Notes: generated from the letters alone by a model not told the origin. 48,777 nt of DNA from Gammaproteobacteria bacterium (GCA_012965075.1 DTSY01000010.1:1-48777); one strand, 5' to 3'; shown: positions 16,936 through 25,377, numbered from the stretch's first letter. Numbers and translations: made by a program.

Positions 16936-17615
16936 AAGTCATCAAAGCTATCAAAGTCATCTTCAACTTCTCCATCCTTAACGTCATATTCCCTATTCTG
17001 GTAATACGCATCTTTTAAAAAAAGATATTCATCTCCCATAATTAAGCTTTCTAACCCTAAGTACCTAGCTCGAGTATCTATAAGATCCAGGAATTTAAGA
17101 CTATAAACTGTAGGTTCATGGTCTATTATTATTGAAGGACTTAAAAAAGCATCTGGAATCATCCCAATCGTATCTCGTAAACTACTTGGCCCCAATCCTG
17201 GAAGCATAATATATGGGCCGTGGGGCACTCCCCATAATGCCAAGGTTTGACCAAAATCCTCATCATGTTTTTTTAGGCCCATCTTACTAGCTACATCTAT
17301 AAAACCTGCAAGACCAAGAGTGGAGTTAACAGTAAATCTTGCCATATCTGATAGACCATCTTTAATCTTTCCCTGTAAAATATTATTTAAAGAAATATTA
17401 ACGTCATCAATGTTAGAAATAGAATTGTAGACACCTAATTCAATAAAATCAGGGGTGATCTTTTGGTAAAACTTAGCTACGGGTGTTGCAATGGCCTTAT
17501 CTAGTTTTTTATTAACCTTCAAAATTGTTCTGTTAATCTCTTCGAACGGATCATTTTCTGCAATCAGAAAAGGATTGAAAAGAAGTGTTATCAATAGAGG
17601 AAGTAGCTTTTTCAT
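16932..17615 (-). CDS. mlaA: MlaA/VacJ phospholipid-transport protein, without lipobox
   Basis: Outer-membrane component of the Mla system that removes mislocalised phospholipids from the outer leaflet. The 227-residue protein has the MlaA core: DPFEEINRTILKVNKKLD, FTVNSTLGLAGFIDVA, DFGQTLALWGVPHGPYIMLPGLGPSSLRD and the C-terminal DAYYQNREYDV. In E. coli MlaA is a lipoprotein. Here the signal peptide reads MKKLLPLLITLLFNPFLIAE with no Cys near the cleavage site, so it appears to be released by signal peptidase I, or held by its own amphipathic ring. It shares four bases with the end of mrp, an unusual pairing. No other mla genes are in the window. Confidence 0.88.
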   Translation of the reverse strand: MKKLLPLLITLLFNPFLIAENDPFEEINRTILKVNKKLDKAIATPVAKFYQKITPDFIELGVYNSISNIDDVNISLNNILQGKIKDGLSDMARFTVNSTLGLAGFIDVASKMGLKKHDEDFGQTLALWGVPHGPYIMLPGLGPSSLRDTIGMIPDAFLSPSIIIDHEPTVYSLKFLDLIDTRARYLGLESLIMGDEYLFLKDAYYQNREYDVKDGEVEDDFDSFDDF

Positions 17616-18442
17616 ACTTTTTTTTGAGGGATAATTTGGCTAACAGATTTCTTAACTATTTCCATGTTTTTAATTACCTTCTTGGCAATGGAATCAAAAA
17701 TTAATTTGTAATCATTTAATTCATAAAGTATGACAAATTCTTTCTTTTCAAGGAGAGGTATTTCGGAGAGAAGCTCTAATCCATATTCTGTAGCCAGATT
17801 CCGACCTCCTCCCTTTCCAAAAATAAAGTACTTTTTCTTAGAGTCACTTGGCTTAAAAAAACTCATGTTCTCAATTAGACCTAAAATTGGCAATTCCAAT
17901 CTTTTTATCATTTCTATGCCTTTTCTGGTGTCTGAAGTTGAGACATCTTGAGGAGTGGTTACAACTATGGCCCCATTTAATGGCAGTCTTTGCAGTAAAG
18001 TTAGCTGTACATCTCCGGTCCCAGGTGGAGTATCGATTATTAAGTAATCTAGTTCTTGCCAATCGGTTTGAGACATCAATTGCATAACAGCTCCACTGAC
18101 CATAGGCCCTCTCCAGATTACAGGTTTTTGATCTCGAGCAATTAAACCCATGGAAATAAACTTAATGCCTTTTTTATTTAAAGGAACAAGTAATTTATTA
18201 TCTTTAACATCAATTTCTTCACTTGAGGCTTCAAGTAGCACTGGCTGACTAGGGCCGTAAATATCTGCATCTAGAAGACCTACAGCGTATCCTTTATCAG
18301 CTAAACTAAGAGCTAAATTAAGTGAAATCTCTGATTTACCAACCCCACCTTTAGCTGAAAAAACACCAATGATGTTTTTTACCCTCCTTAAAGTTTCAGG
18401 AACTCTAGCCATAGCCTCTTTATTGGGTCTTTTATTGCTCAT
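17612..18442 (-). CDS. mrp: Mrp/ApbC-family P-loop ATPase lacking cluster cysteines
   Basis: ParA-like ATPase of the Mrp/NBP35 group that normally carries Fe-S clusters to apoproteins. The 276-residue protein has a deviant Walker A (SAKGGVGKS, about residues 29-37), DADIYGPSQP, WRGPMVSGAVMQL and the Walker-B-like region LIIDTPPGTGDVQLTL. The family normally has CxxC after the ENMS motif; here ENMSFFKPSDSKKKYFIFGKGGG has no Cys, and no Cys occurs anywhere in the protein. There is also no N-terminal MIP18 domain. ATPase function looks intact, but direct cluster binding through the standard ligands is impossible. It diverges from metG. Confidence 0.87.
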   Translation of the reverse strand: MSNKRPNKEAMARVPETLRRVKNIIGVFSAKGGVGKSEISLNLALSLADKGYAVGLLDADIYGPSQPVLLEASSEEIDVKDNKLLVPLNKKGIKFISMGLIARDQKPVIWRGPMVSGAVMQLMSQTDWQELDYLIIDTPPGTGDVQLTLLQRLPLNGAIVVTTPQDVSTSDTRKGIEMIKRLELPILGLIENMSFFKPSDSKKKYFIFGKGGGRNLATEYGLELLSEIPLLEKKEFVILYELNDYKLIFDSIAKKVIKNMEIVKKSVSQIIPQKKV

Positions 18443-18446
18443 TAGC

Positions 18447-18467
18447 TTATAACCAGTAAGTTATAAT
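18447..18467. promoter_or_regulatory. Inverted repeat TTATAAC-N6-GTTATAA in the mrp-metG divergent promoter
   Basis: TTATAAC (18447-18453) and GTTATAA (18460-18466) form a perfect 7-bp inverted repeat with a 6-base spacer, 4 bases before the mrp start. TATAAT at 18462-18467 is a consensus -10 box for metG, giving a leader of roughly 35-40 bases. The left arm would act as a -10 for mrp only if that message is nearly leaderless. The symmetry may be two -10 boxes or a repressor site. Confidence 0.4.
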
Positions 18468-18510
18468 AGTATTTAATTAACATTCTAAGCTTTGCTTGTA
18501 TCTTCGCAAC

Positions 18511-20172
18511 ATGTCTAAAGATTATTCTAAAAGAGATATTCTAGTAACAAATGCACTTCCTTATGCTAATGGACCGTTGCACATAGGACATTTATTAGAA
18601 CACATACAATCAGATATATGGGTTAGATATCAAAGATTTCAAGGTAATAATTGTACTTACATATGCGGTGAAGACGCACACGGCACTGCAATAATGCTTA
18701 AAGCAGAAGAAGAAGGAGTTTCGCCAGAAAAATTAATTGAAGAGGTCAGGATAAGTCATGAAGAAGACTTTAAGGCCTTTAATATAAGTCACGACAATTA
18801 TCACACTACTCACAGTGATGAGAATCAGTTTTATTCTGAAACTATTTTCTCTCGTCTTAAGGATAAAGGGTTAATTGAAGAGAAAGAAATAGAACAACTC
18901 TATGACACAGAAAAGGAATTATTTCTTTCAGACAGATATGTACAAGGTACTTGTCCTCATTGTGAAGCTGATAAGCAATATGGAGATAATTGTGAAGTTT
19001 GTAGCTCAACTTATTCTGCAATTGACCTTATTAATCCCGTATCTGTACTTACCAACACGAAACCTGAATTAAAGAAAAGTTTACATCTCTTCTTCAAGTT
19101 ATCCTCTCTAAAGGAAGAGATAAAAGAATGGCTAAATACATCACAAGTACCTTCTCAAGCCTTAAATAAGTTATCTGAATGGACTGAGGGAGAAATCAAA
19201 GATTGGGATATAAGTCGTGATGCCCCATACTTTGGATTTAAGATTCCTGGCTATAATAATAAATATTTTTATGTATGGCTTGATGCCCCAATAGGTTATT
19301 TAGCCAGTCACAAAAACTATCTGGATAAATTAAATAGATCTGAAGAGTTTGATGATTATTGGAAGCCAGGTTCATCAGCTGAGCTTTATCATTTTATCGG
19401 TAAAGACATAATGTATTTCCATGCCCTATTCTTTCCAGCGATGTTGCTAAAATCTGAATTTCGTCAACCAGATGGTGTCTTCATACACGGATTTTTGACA
19501 GTTAATGGAGAAAAGATGTCTAAATCTAGAGGAACTTTTATTTTAGCTAAAACTTACCATCAAGTTCTTGATCCTGAATACTTAAGGTATTATTTTGCTG
19601 CAAAGTTAGGAACTGGTGTAGGTGATATAGATATCAATCTTGATGACTTTCTTCAACGCGTAAATTCTGATGTGGTCGGTAAATTCATAAATATAGGAAG
19701 TAGAACAGCAAATTTTATTAATAAAGACTTCAACAATAAGCTATCAAGTAACTTACATGAGGAATCTATCATTCAAGATTTCTTAGATCATGCTTCTCTA
19801 ATTTCTGAAACGTATGAAAAAAGAGAATTTAGTAAAGCAATCAGAGAAATAATGGTTTTAGCAGATAAAGCTAACCAATATATTGACAGGATGGAGCCAT
19901 GGATTTTATCTAAAGAGGAAAAAAATAAAGACCTTGTTCAGTCAGTATGTACCACAGCATTAAATTTGTTTAGATTATTAACAATTATGCTCAATCCTGT
20001 TGTCCCCAACTTGTGCTCTAGGGTTTATAGCTTTCTTAACATAGAAGAACCAAAATGGAATCAGATGAGTGAACTTCTTTTAAATCATGAAATCTTAACT
20101 TATAAACCACTTCTAACTAGAATTGAAAAAGAACAAATTGAACAAATAAAACAAAAATCAAAGGAGTTCTAA
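18511..20172 (+). CDS. metG: Methionyl-tRNA synthetase, catalytic and anticodon domains only
   Basis: Charges tRNA-Met. The 553-residue protein (ATG 18511; a TTG at 18496 would add five residues) has the class I signatures: HIGH (residues 24-27) and KMSKS in NGEKMSKSRGTF. The zinc knuckle is CPHC...CEVC, a single-zinc arrangement, and the helical anticodon-binding domain follows. E. coli MetG (677 residues) carries a C-terminal OB-fold tRNA-binding domain; here the gene stops before it, and that domain is encoded by the next gene, overlapping by one base (TAATG). No clear Shine-Dalgarno sequence precedes the start. Confidence 0.93.
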   Translation: MSKDYSKRDILVTNALPYANGPLHIGHLLEHIQSDIWVRYQRFQGNNCTYICGEDAHGTAIMLKAEEEGVSPEKLIEEVRISHEEDFKAFNISHDNYHTTHSDENQFYSETIFSRLKDKGLIEEKEIEQLYDTEKELFLSDRYVQGTCPHCEADKQYGDNCEVCSSTYSAIDLINPVSVLTNTKPELKKSLHLFFKLSSLKEEIKEWLNTSQVPSQALNKLSEWTEGEIKDWDISRDAPYFGFKIPGYNNKYFYVWLDAPIGYLASHKNYLDKLNRSEEFDDYWKPGSSAELYHFIGKDIMYFHALFFPAMLLKSEFRQPDGVFIHGFLTVNGEKMSKSRGTFILAKTYHQVLDPEYLRYYFAAKLGTGVGDIDINLDDFLQRVNSDVVGKFINIGSRTANFINKDFNNKLSSNLHEESIIQDFLDHASLISETYEKREFSKAIREIMVLADKANQYIDRMEPWILSKEEKNKDLVQSVCTTALNLFRLLTIMLNPVVPNLCSRVYSFLNIEEPKWNQMSELLLNHEILTYKPLLTRIEKEQIEQIKQKSKEF

Positions 20173-20504
20173 TGGAAGAGATAAATATTGATGATTTTAT
20201 GCAGATCGATTTAAGAATAGCCAAGATAATAAACGCTGAGATTGTAGAAAAAGCGGATAAATTAATTAAGCTTGAACTTGATTTAGGAGACCTAGGTAAA
20301 AAGATGGTCTTTGCTGGCATAAAAAAAGCCTATTCAGCTGATAAATTAAAAGATAAGTTAGTTGTGTGTGTTAATAACCTTAAGCCTAGAGAAATGAGGT
20401 TTGGCACCTCAGAAGGTATGATTTTAGCGGCCGGAGATGACGATATTGGTATCTTTATTGTTTCACCAGATAAAGGCGCTATACCTGGTATGAGGGTAAG
20501 ATAA
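20172..20504 (+). CDS. Detached MetRS C-terminal tRNA-binding domain (Trbp111-like)
   Basis: A 110-residue OB-fold protein: FMQIDLRIAKIINAEIVEKADKLIKLELDLG, then KPREMRFGTSEGMILAA. This is the pattern of the C-terminal domain of MetRS and of free-standing Trbp111/CsaA proteins that bind tRNA and dimerise. Its start overlaps the metG stop by one base (TAATG), so it is made from the same message by translational coupling and probably binds MetRS in trans. Complete in itself, it looks like a real gene and not debris of a frameshift. The next gene begins one base after its stop. Confidence 0.88.
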   Translation: MEEINIDDFMQIDLRIAKIINAEIVEKADKLIKLELDLGDLGKKMVFAGIKKAYSADKLKDKLVVCVNNLKPREMRFGTSEGMILAAGDDDIGIFIVSPDKGAIPGMRVR

Positions 20505-20505
20505 T

Positions 20506-21558
20506 ATGAGTAAAAGAGTTGAGTCTGATATTCTAATTATAGGAGCAGGACCTGTTGGACTTTTTACTGTTTTTGAAGCTGGATTACTGGGATTAAATTG
20601 CCAGATAATAGACAACCTAGATAGAGTTGGGGGTCAATGCGCTGAGCTATATCCCGACAAACCCATTTTTGATATTCCTGGAGTTCCTTATCAAACAGCT
20701 GAAGAACACATAGGTGCCCTACTTGAGCAAATCAAACCCTTTAAATATGGTCTTCATTTAAATCAGCGAGTCCAAGAAATAAATCAAATAGATTCAAAAA
20801 ATGAGATTCAAAAATGGAAAGTAGTAACATCCGAAAACACTGAATTTATAGCCACGAATGTTTTTATTGCTGCTGGTGGAGGGTCATTTGAACCAAGAAG
20901 ACCTCCTAACATTATAGACCCAGATAAATTTCTTAATAATGGAGTTGCTTACTCTGTAAAAGATAAAAGCTACTATCAGAATAAAAACTTAATCATTTTT
21001 GGTGGCGGAGACAGCGCTCTAGATTGGTCAGTTGAATTAGCTGATATAGCTGATTCTATAACTTTAATTCATAGAAGAGATGCTTTTAGAGGCTCTCCTG
21101 GCACTGAAGCGCAAATGCGAGAACTAGTTGAAACGGGTAATTTAGAATTGAAAACACCTTATGTAATTGAAGAATTACTTGGTACTAATAAAATTAGTGG
21201 AGTTTCTATCAAAAACTTCGAATCAAAAGAAATTGAGACTTTGGACTGTAACGAAATACTGTTTCTTTTTGGTTTAAATAAGAAATTAGGACCTCTAGAG
21301 AATTGGAATCTTAAGCTTAATGGAAAAAAGATTTCAGTTGATACTGAAAAATATCAGACCAGTATTGAGGGTATTTATGCAGTAGGAGATATAAATGATT
21401 ACCCCGGTAAGCTTGATCTTATACTCTGCGGATATCATGAAACTACCCTAGCAGTTCAGGATGCTTACCAAAGATGTTTTCCAGGAGAAAGAGTTCCTTT
21501 TGCCTACACTACTTCAAATACAAAATTGCATAAAAAATTAGGTATTAAAATTGACTAA
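20506..21558 (+). CDS. Ferredoxin/flavodoxin-NADP+ reductase, thioredoxin-reductase-like type
   Basis: A 350-residue FAD/NADPH oxidoreductase. It has the N-terminal dinucleotide loop ILIIGAGPVGLF, VGGQCAELYPDKPIFDIPG, the second loop IIFGGGDSALDW, HRRDAFRGSPG (NADPH binding) and YAVGDINDYPGKLDLILCGYHE near the end. There is no CxxC redox pair between the domains, which separates it from thioredoxin reductase and fits the YumC-type FNR2 family that moves electrons between NADPH and ferredoxin or flavodoxin. It lies one base after the tRNA-binding protein gene. Confidence 0.88.
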   Translation: MSKRVESDILIIGAGPVGLFTVFEAGLLGLNCQIIDNLDRVGGQCAELYPDKPIFDIPGVPYQTAEEHIGALLEQIKPFKYGLHLNQRVQEINQIDSKNEIQKWKVVTSENTEFIATNVFIAAGGGSFEPRRPPNIIDPDKFLNNGVAYSVKDKSYYQNKNLIIFGGGDSALDWSVELADIADSITLIHRRDAFRGSPGTEAQMRELVETGNLELKTPYVIEELLGTNKISGVSIKNFESKEIETLDCNEILFLFGLNKKLGPLENWNLKLNGKKISVDTEKYQTSIEGIYAVGDINDYPGKLDLILCGYHETTLAVQDAYQRCFPGERVPFAYTTSNTKLHKKLGIKID

Positions 21559-21638
21559 CGAACTTATTCTTTTCTTTTTATGAAGTTAAGAGGTTGGTAA
21601 ATAAAATCCCAAAAAAGTTATTAGATAGCTCATAAAAC

Positions 21639-22868
21639 ATGGTTGAATCACAAGAAGAACAGATTAAAAAAGAATCAGAATTTTCAGCAAAAAATTATAA
21701 ACCCCTTCCTGTTGTCCTTTCCAAAGGAAAGGGAGTGTGGTTGTGGGACACAGATGGAAATAAATATTTAGATATGATGTCAGCTTATTCTGCAGTAAGT
21801 CATGGACATGCCCATCCCGAGCTAGTAAAAGTTCTGCACCAACAGTCAGAGTTATTGGGAATTACTTCTAGGGCTTTTTATACAAACACATTAGGACCAT
21901 TCTTAGAGAAACTTACCAGTATGTCGGGTTTAGAAGTTGCTTTACCAATGAATACAGGGGCTGAAGCAGTAGAAACTGCCATCAAAGCTGCTAGACGATG
22001 GGCTTATAAGACAAAGAAAGTAGAAGCAAATAAAGCTGAAATTATTGTTGTTGAAGGTAATTTTCATGGAAGAACAACAACGATCATAAGCTTTTCTAGC
22101 GATAATGAATCAAGAGAGGACTTTGGTCCCTACACTCCTGGTTTTGTAACTATCAAATATAACAATATAGATTCTTTAAAAGACGCAATAACAAAAAATA
22201 CGGCAGCACTCCTTGTAGAACCTATTCAAGGTGAAGCAGGAATAATAATTCCTGATAGTGAATGGCTGCCTGAAGTAAGAAAAATTTGTACCGAAAATAA
22301 CGTATTACTGATTCTTGATGAAATTCAATCCGGTCTTGGGCGTACTGGAAAAATGTTCGCATTTGAGCATAGTTCCATAAAACCAGATGGACTTATTCTG
22401 GGGAAAGCCTTGGGAGGAGGATTGCTTCCTGTTTCATGTTTTTTATCAACAAGTGAAGTCATGCAGTGGTTTGTTCCTGGCTCACACGGCTCTACTTTCG
22501 GAGGCTATCCTCTGGCTGCTGCAATTGGTAAAAGATCTCTAGAAGTCATTGAAGAAGAAAAATTAGTAGAAAATAGTAACCAGCAAGGCAGTTACTTTTT
22601 AGCCGAACTTAAGAAAATAGAAAGCCCTATACTAAAACAAATAAGAGGCAAAGGATTGTGGATTGGAGTAGAAATTGATACTAAGATAATTAATGGAAGA
22701 AATATCTGTAAACACCTTTTAAAGAAAGGTATTTTAAGCAAAGAGACGCATGCATCAATAATTCGTTTTGCTCCTCCTTTAATCATTGAGAAGAAGGAAA
22801 TTGATTGGGCAGTTCACACATTCAAAGAAACTCTGAAAGAGATAGAGGAAAATCAAATTCATCAATAA
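21639..22868 (+). CDS. rocD: Ornithine aminotransferase
   Basis: PLP enzyme converting ornithine and 2-oxoglutarate to glutamate semialdehyde and glutamate. The 409-residue class III aminotransferase has MMSAYSAVSHGHAHP, MNTGAEAVETAIKAARRW, GNFHGRTTTIISFSSD, LILDEIQSGLGRTGK (PLP-contacting Asp) and LGKALGGGLLPVS with the Schiff-base Lys. MMSAYSAVSHGH and GAEAVETAIKAARRW fit ornithine rather than acetylornithine aminotransferase. It is 3 bases before ctlX, so ornithine released by CtlX could feed directly into it. Confidence 0.88.
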   Translation: MVESQEEQIKKESEFSAKNYKPLPVVLSKGKGVWLWDTDGNKYLDMMSAYSAVSHGHAHPELVKVLHQQSELLGITSRAFYTNTLGPFLEKLTSMSGLEVALPMNTGAEAVETAIKAARRWAYKTKKVEANKAEIIVVEGNFHGRTTTIISFSSDNESREDFGPYTPGFVTIKYNNIDSLKDAITKNTAALLVEPIQGEAGIIIPDSEWLPEVRKICTENNVLLILDEIQSGLGRTGKMFAFEHSSIKPDGLILGKALGGGLLPVSCFLSTSEVMQWFVPGSHGSTFGGYPLAAAIGKRSLEVIEEEKLVENSNQQGSYFLAELKKIESPILKQIRGKGLWIGVEIDTKIINGRNICKHLLKKGILSKETHASIIRFAPPLIIEKKEIDWAVHTFKETLKEIEENQIHQ

Positions 22869-22871
22869 TCT

Positions 22872-23768
22872 ATGTCTAGACAGTCAACGAATCATATTCT
22901 GCTTATAAAACCAGCAAGCTTCTATAGCAATGAACAAACTGCTGGAACGAACCTTTACCAGCATTCAAATCAAGAAAAAGATAAGGATGAAATATTAAAA
23001 GAAGCATTAATTGAATTTCATCATTTTGAGCATTTGCTAAAAGAGAATGGAATATTAGTAACTACTTTACAAGGGCAAGAGGATTGTCCTGACAATATTT
23101 ACCCCAATTGGGTTTTAACTTTTGAAAATAAGACTATGAATTTATTTAGTATGTTGGCTAAAAACAGAAGATTAGAAAAGTCTAAAAGCCATGTATCCTT
23201 TTTAAATCAAACATACAGAACCACCATAGATTACAGTGATTTTGAAAATGACTCTGTTTTTTTAGAAGGGACAAGCAGTATGGTACTGGATCGAGTCAAT
23301 AAGGTTGCGTACATGGGTTTATCAGCCAGATCAAATGAAGTATTAGCTCAACAATGGGCAAAGGATTGCGGCTTTAATTTAATTGTGTTTGAAACCAAGA
23401 GTCACTTAGATGAACCGATATATCATACTGATATTATTATGTATATTGGTACTGAAATAGCTGTAATCTGTCCTGACTCTATTCAGTCACAATATCAATC
23501 TAAAGTCATTGATAGGTTAAACAAATATCATGAGGTTATGGAGATTTCAGAAGACCAAGTCTTACACTTCTGTGGGAATGGTCTTGAAGTTAGAGATACT
23601 GAGGATAATCTTAAGGTAGTTATGTCCACAGCAGCCTTTAATTCTTATACAACGAGTCAGAAAAAAACATTCTCAAAATTGTATACAAAAATTATTCATT
23701 CAAATCTCGAATGTATTGAGAAATATGGAGGAGGATCAGCTCGTTGTATGATGACAGAGTTGTTTTAA
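22872..23768 (+). CDS. ctlX: CtlX-type citrulline ureidase / arginine-deiminase-related hydrolase
   Basis: A 298-residue member of the guanidino-group-modifying superfamily. Recognisable parts are HILLIKPASFYSNEQTAGTNLYQ at the N-terminus, FLEGTSSMVLDR (a substrate Glu), a His in YHTDIIMYIG, and the C-terminal GGSARCMMTELF with the nucleophilic Cys at residue 292. This matches the citrulline-utilisation hydrolase CtlX group, which turns citrulline into ornithine, better than classical arginine deiminase (over 400 residues). Placement just after rocD supports that reading. Arginine or dimethylarginine as substrate remains possible. Confidence 0.78.
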   Translation: MSRQSTNHILLIKPASFYSNEQTAGTNLYQHSNQEKDKDEILKEALIEFHHFEHLLKENGILVTTLQGQEDCPDNIYPNWVLTFENKTMNLFSMLAKNRRLEKSKSHVSFLNQTYRTTIDYSDFENDSVFLEGTSSMVLDRVNKVAYMGLSARSNEVLAQQWAKDCGFNLIVFETKSHLDEPIYHTDIIMYIGTEIAVICPDSIQSQYQSKVIDRLNKYHEVMEISEDQVLHFCGNGLEVRDTEDNLKVVMSTAAFNSYTTSQKKTFSKLYTKIIHSNLECIEKYGGGSARCMMTELF

Positions 23769-23774
23769 TTCCTT

Positions 23775-25046
23775 ATGAAAAAAATTAATAAATTATCTTT
23801 GACTATCTGTTTGGTTTGCTTACTTGTATCAAGTCAATTATTTTCTGAGAAATTGATACTGAGCCCGAAACAGATTTTAGACGTTAATACAGGTGAACTG
23901 TATCAATCCCAAATTTTGGTCGAAGAAAAAATCATCATAAAAATTGATAAGGATTTATCTAAGAAACACAGGGATATAAAATTAGTAAATCTGCCAGAAT
24001 TAACTTTGATACCTGGATTGATGGACTCTCACGTACACCTTATAGGAAATGCAAAATTAAAAGGTTATGAGTCAATAGGAGAATCTTCCTATCTATCAAC
24101 TATTTATGGAGTTGATAACGCGAAAAAAACTCTCCTTGCTGGGTTCACTACCGTTAGAAATGTAGGAGCAGGCAATTATGCTGACGTGGCATTAAAGCAA
24201 GCGATAGATCGTAATCTTGTTCTTGGCCCAACAATGATAGTTTCAGGTCCTGCATTAGGGATAACTGGAGGTCATTGCGACAGTAACATTTTACCTTACG
24301 ACTATGACCACAAATCACAAGGAGTTGCCGATGGACCGTGGGAAGTTAGAAAAATGGTCAGAAAGAACAGAAAGTATGGAGCTAATTTAATTAAGTTTTG
24401 TGCTACAGGCGGCGTCATGTCCAAAAATACTAATGTTAATAATAAACAATATACCTTAGAAGAAATGCAGGCAATTGTAGATGAAGCTCATAGTCTTGGA
24501 ATGAAGGTGGCAGCACACGCTCATGGTTTAGAAGGCATCAAAACCGCTATCATTGCCGGTGTTGATTCTATAGAGCATGCAAGCTACATAGATGATGAGA
24601 CGATAGAACTTGCTAAACAAAAGGGTACTTACCTCTCTATGGATGTTTATGTTTCAGATTTCATTCTTGGTGAAGGAAAAGATCAAGGAATTCTTGAAGA
24701 ATCTCTTCAAAAAGAAAGAGTGGTGGGAAAGGTTCAAAGACAGAATTTTCAAAAGTCTGTAAAGGCAAATGCCAAAATATCTTTTGGGACTGACGCAGGC
24801 ATCTACCCTCATGGCAGGAATGCCATACAGTTTAAATACATGGTTGAATGGGGAATGACACCTCTTCAAGCAATTCAAGCGTCAACAGTCAACACAGCAG
24901 AGCTTTTTGGATTAGCTAACATTGGCAATATAAATGAAGGCTTTGAAGCAGACATTATTGGCATTAAAGGGAACCCTTTAGAAGATATTACGGTATTAGA
25001 AGATGTTACTTTTGTTATGAAAGATGGGGTAATTTTTAAGCAATAA
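23775..25046 (+). CDS. Exported amidohydrolase, Xaa-Pro/Xaa-Arg dipeptidase-like
   Basis: A 423-residue amidohydrolase-superfamily protein with an N-terminal signal peptide (MKKINKLSLTICLVCLLVSS, cleavage near residue 24), so it acts in the periplasm. Metal ligands are in the expected order: HxH (H86, H88 in MDSHVHL), probable carbamylated Lys K207 in LIKFCATGGV, H248 in AAHAH, H268 in EHASY and D340 in FGTDAG. This is the binuclear layout of imidazolonepropionase-like prolidase relatives, some of which cleave dipeptides with C-terminal Arg or Lys. It follows ctlX by 6 bases; releasing arginine or a related amino acid from peptides would fit the operon. Exact substrate unknown. Confidence 0.8.
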   Translation: MKKINKLSLTICLVCLLVSSQLFSEKLILSPKQILDVNTGELYQSQILVEEKIIIKIDKDLSKKHRDIKLVNLPELTLIPGLMDSHVHLIGNAKLKGYESIGESSYLSTIYGVDNAKKTLLAGFTTVRNVGAGNYADVALKQAIDRNLVLGPTMIVSGPALGITGGHCDSNILPYDYDHKSQGVADGPWEVRKMVRKNRKYGANLIKFCATGGVMSKNTNVNNKQYTLEEMQAIVDEAHSLGMKVAAHAHGLEGIKTAIIAGVDSIEHASYIDDETIELAKQKGTYLSMDVYVSDFILGEGKDQGILEESLQKERVVGKVQRQNFQKSVKANAKISFGTDAGIYPHGRNAIQFKYMVEWGMTPLQAIQASTVNTAELFGLANIGNINEGFEADIIGIKGNPLEDITVLEDVTFVMKDGVIFKQ

Positions 25047-25377
25047 AATTATGGAGTAGGACCAACTAGGACTTTAAACCATCAGTAATTTAAAAAAATT
25101 ACTTTTCAAACACAGATATAAATTCTTTTTAAATTGTAAGGAACAATTTAGTACTTTAATAACTGCAATTAAAAAAAACGCACTAATAATGAACAAATAT
25201 AGGGTATTAACCTTAAAATGATTGGCACAAAGATTGCATTAATATACATGTAATAAGCTAATAAGTGGTAATCCCTTATTATTTGGGGAAAATAGTTAAA
25301 TAACTGGCTTTAAGCTATATTTAGAGATAGTATTCGCCACCTATTATTTTTTAGGTCTCTTAATTAAGGAAAATCTT
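25047..25377 (+). promoter_or_regulatory. 331-bp non-coding region: TonB receptor promoter and leader
   Basis: No coding frame is visible. The left part is plain AT-rich sequence without a clear terminator for the amidohydrolase gene. A sigma-54-type promoter lies at 25223-25238. Downstream of it is a leader of about 128 bases with one clear hairpin, AATAAG (25260-25265) with CTTATT (25275-25280) around a 9-base loop, and a ribosome-binding site AAGGA at 25366-25370 ahead of ATG 25378. Confidence 0.6.
25223..25238 (+). promoter_or_regulatory. Sigma-54 (RpoN) -24/-12 promoter
   Basis: TGGCAC at 25223-25228 and TTGCA at 25234-25238 are separated by exactly five bases, matching the sigma-54 consensus TGGCACN5TTGCW in every fixed position and preceded by the preferred T. 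Transcription would start near 25250. An upstream enhancer site for an activator could not be recognised, and rpoN itself is not in this window. Confidence 0.6.
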
